This document shows, piece after piece, positions 63,348-64,000 of a stretch of 64,000 bases of DNA (its first letter is position 1; each line of letters begins with the position of its first letter). Position numbers and translations under genes: made by a program. This DNA is from Blastococcus colisei (GTDB lineage Bacteria; Actinomycetota; Actinomycetes; Mycobacteriales; Geodermatophilaceae). The notes beneath the pieces are model-generated. The model searched no databases. It had not been told where the DNA came from and saw only the letters and a list, made by a program, of their open reading frames with translations. Location: NCBI RefSeq assembly GCF_006717095.1, contig NZ_VFQE01000001.1, positions 3,720,001 through 3,784,000 of the forward strand, given 5' to 3'.

Positions 63348-63857
63348 ATGAGCGAGCCGATGTGGGGCGAGCGGATTGCGCCGCAGCCGGGCGCCTCGGA
63401 CTCCGCGGCTATCTGGGACGGGCGGCCCTGGACGGTGGCCGACGTGACCGAGCTTCGGTTGCAGATGCGCGCCGGTCTCGCCGACGGTGCCCGCCCCTGC
63501 GACGCCGATGACGATGACATCGAGAAGCTGCTGCTGGTCTTCGAGGAGCTGACCTCCAACGGGCTCCGGCACGGTCAGGCGCCGGTGCGGGTGGTGGTCA
63601 CCACCACCGCCTCCGGCTGGCTGATCGACGTCAGCGACGCCGCGGCCGACCGCCCGCCCACGCCAGCCGTCGGCCGAGACGCTGCCGACGGCGGCCTCGG
63701 CCTCTACCTGGTCGCCCGGCTCAGCGCCGCGCACGGCTGGGCGGTACACGGCGACCGCAAGCACGTGTGGGCGCGCATCGACTACGCCTCCCCGCCCCCG
63801 CCGACACCGGCGCCGCCGCGGCCTCGGTCACGCGGCGGCCAGGATGCGTCCCGGTAA
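63348..63857 (+). CDS. RsbW-like anti-sigma regulatory ATPase/kinase
   Basis: 169-residue GHKL protein, homologous to the one at 13745-14167. It has LLLVFEELTSNGLRHGQAPV (N box), SGWLIDVSDAAADRPPTPAV (G1), DGGLGLYLVARLSAAHGWAV (G2) and ends HGDRKHVWARIDY before a Pro/Arg-rich tail. ATG 63348 with GAGGAAGAGG. It is divergent from a PAS-GAF-PP2C gene, repeating the arrangement at 11.7-14.2 kb. Confidence 0.9.
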   Translation: MSEPMWGERIAPQPGASDSAAIWDGRPWTVADVTELRLQMRAGLADGARPCDADDDDIEKLLLVFEELTSNGLRHGQAPVRVVVTTTASGWLIDVSDAAADRPPTPAVGRDAADGGLGLYLVARLSAAHGWAVHGDRKHVWARIDYASPPPPTPAPPRPRSRGGQDASR

Positions 63858-63923
63858 CGCATCCTCTGCGGGATTTCCCTCTACTCCGTTCGGCCGGATG
63901 TAGCCGGAGCGGGTTGGGTGCCG

Positions 63924-64000
63924 TTAGTTCGGCCAGTCCGTGGTCAGGATGGCCACGGCACCGCTCTCGTCGTCGAGTTGCACCACCAAGCCGAGAAGGC
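63924..64000 (-). CDS. C-terminal end of an unidentified gene (partial)
   Basis: The minus-strand frame entering from the right edge reads LLGLVVQLDDESGAVAILTT, then DWPN and stop at 63924-63926. It looks like a real coding end but is too short to identify. Confidence 0.4.
   Translation of the reverse strand, partial: LLGLVVQLDDESGAVAILTTDWPN

Overview
This 64 kb window is very GC-rich DNA from an actinobacterium. The Lsr2 nucleoid protein, DUF5999, DUF3152, class F sortase, actinobacterial TatA/B/C proteins, and several PAS/GAF-PP2C phosphatases paired with RsbW-type ATPases suggest Geodermatophilaceae or a close relative (inference; no rRNA gene is present). I see no rRNA gene, tRNA gene or CRISPR array.

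Region 1 (1-9.6 kb) is envelope and export. It holds a Ser/Thr kinase running off the left edge, tatB, a frameshifted flavodoxin gene, a Tat-exported PhoX-type phosphatase with a strong terminator, tatA-tatC, a class F sortase coupled to its probable small substrate, and an IS3 transposase relic. Region 2 (9.9-25 kb) is regulation and signalling: TetR repressors, a Dph6-like ATP pyrophosphatase, a PAS-GAF-PP2C phosphatase divergent from an RsbW-like ATPase, BioY, DUF5999, Lsr2 and two divergent c-di-GMP enzymes. Region 3 (25.5-31.3 kb) is an intact thiamin operon under a TPP riboswitch: cytX-thiE-thiO-thiS-thiG-thiE2-thiD, with 4-base overlaps at most junctions. Region 4 (31.3-37 kb) holds hypothetical proteins, a lipoprotein, two zinc-ribbon microproteins, an orphan fliG and a secreted glycerophosphodiesterase.

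Region 5 (37-55.8 kb) looks like an acquired or mobile island. It contains a 1,884-residue MobF relaxase-helicase-TOPRIM protein with an A+T-richer candidate oriT just upstream, a MerR-HTH/SF2 helicase with a small cysteine-rich partner and a promoter suggesting a leaderless mRNA, a HEPN-type protein, a TIGR02391 (Ymh) protein, a PIN-like nuclease next to an exonuclease-TerB-BRCT-Lsr2 fusion, an AlbA_2 (Schlafen-type) protein, and a frameshifted serine resolvase. This set resembles a defence or conflict island.

Region 6 (55.8-64 kb) is a gene graveyard (pieces of a diguanylate cyclase, a DHA2 MFS transporter and ChrA), then a DUF3152 metalloprotease-like protein, two tandem PAS-GAF-PP2C phosphatase genes (one decayed, one with a single frameshift in a repeat tract), and another RsbW-type ATPase.

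A recurring theme is gene decay: at least a dozen recognisable fragments of IS3 transposase, TetR, FliG, RsbW, PhoD, MFS, phosphodiesterase, ParB, resolvase, GGDEF protein and ChrA lie between intact genes. Several resemble intact genes elsewhere in the window.
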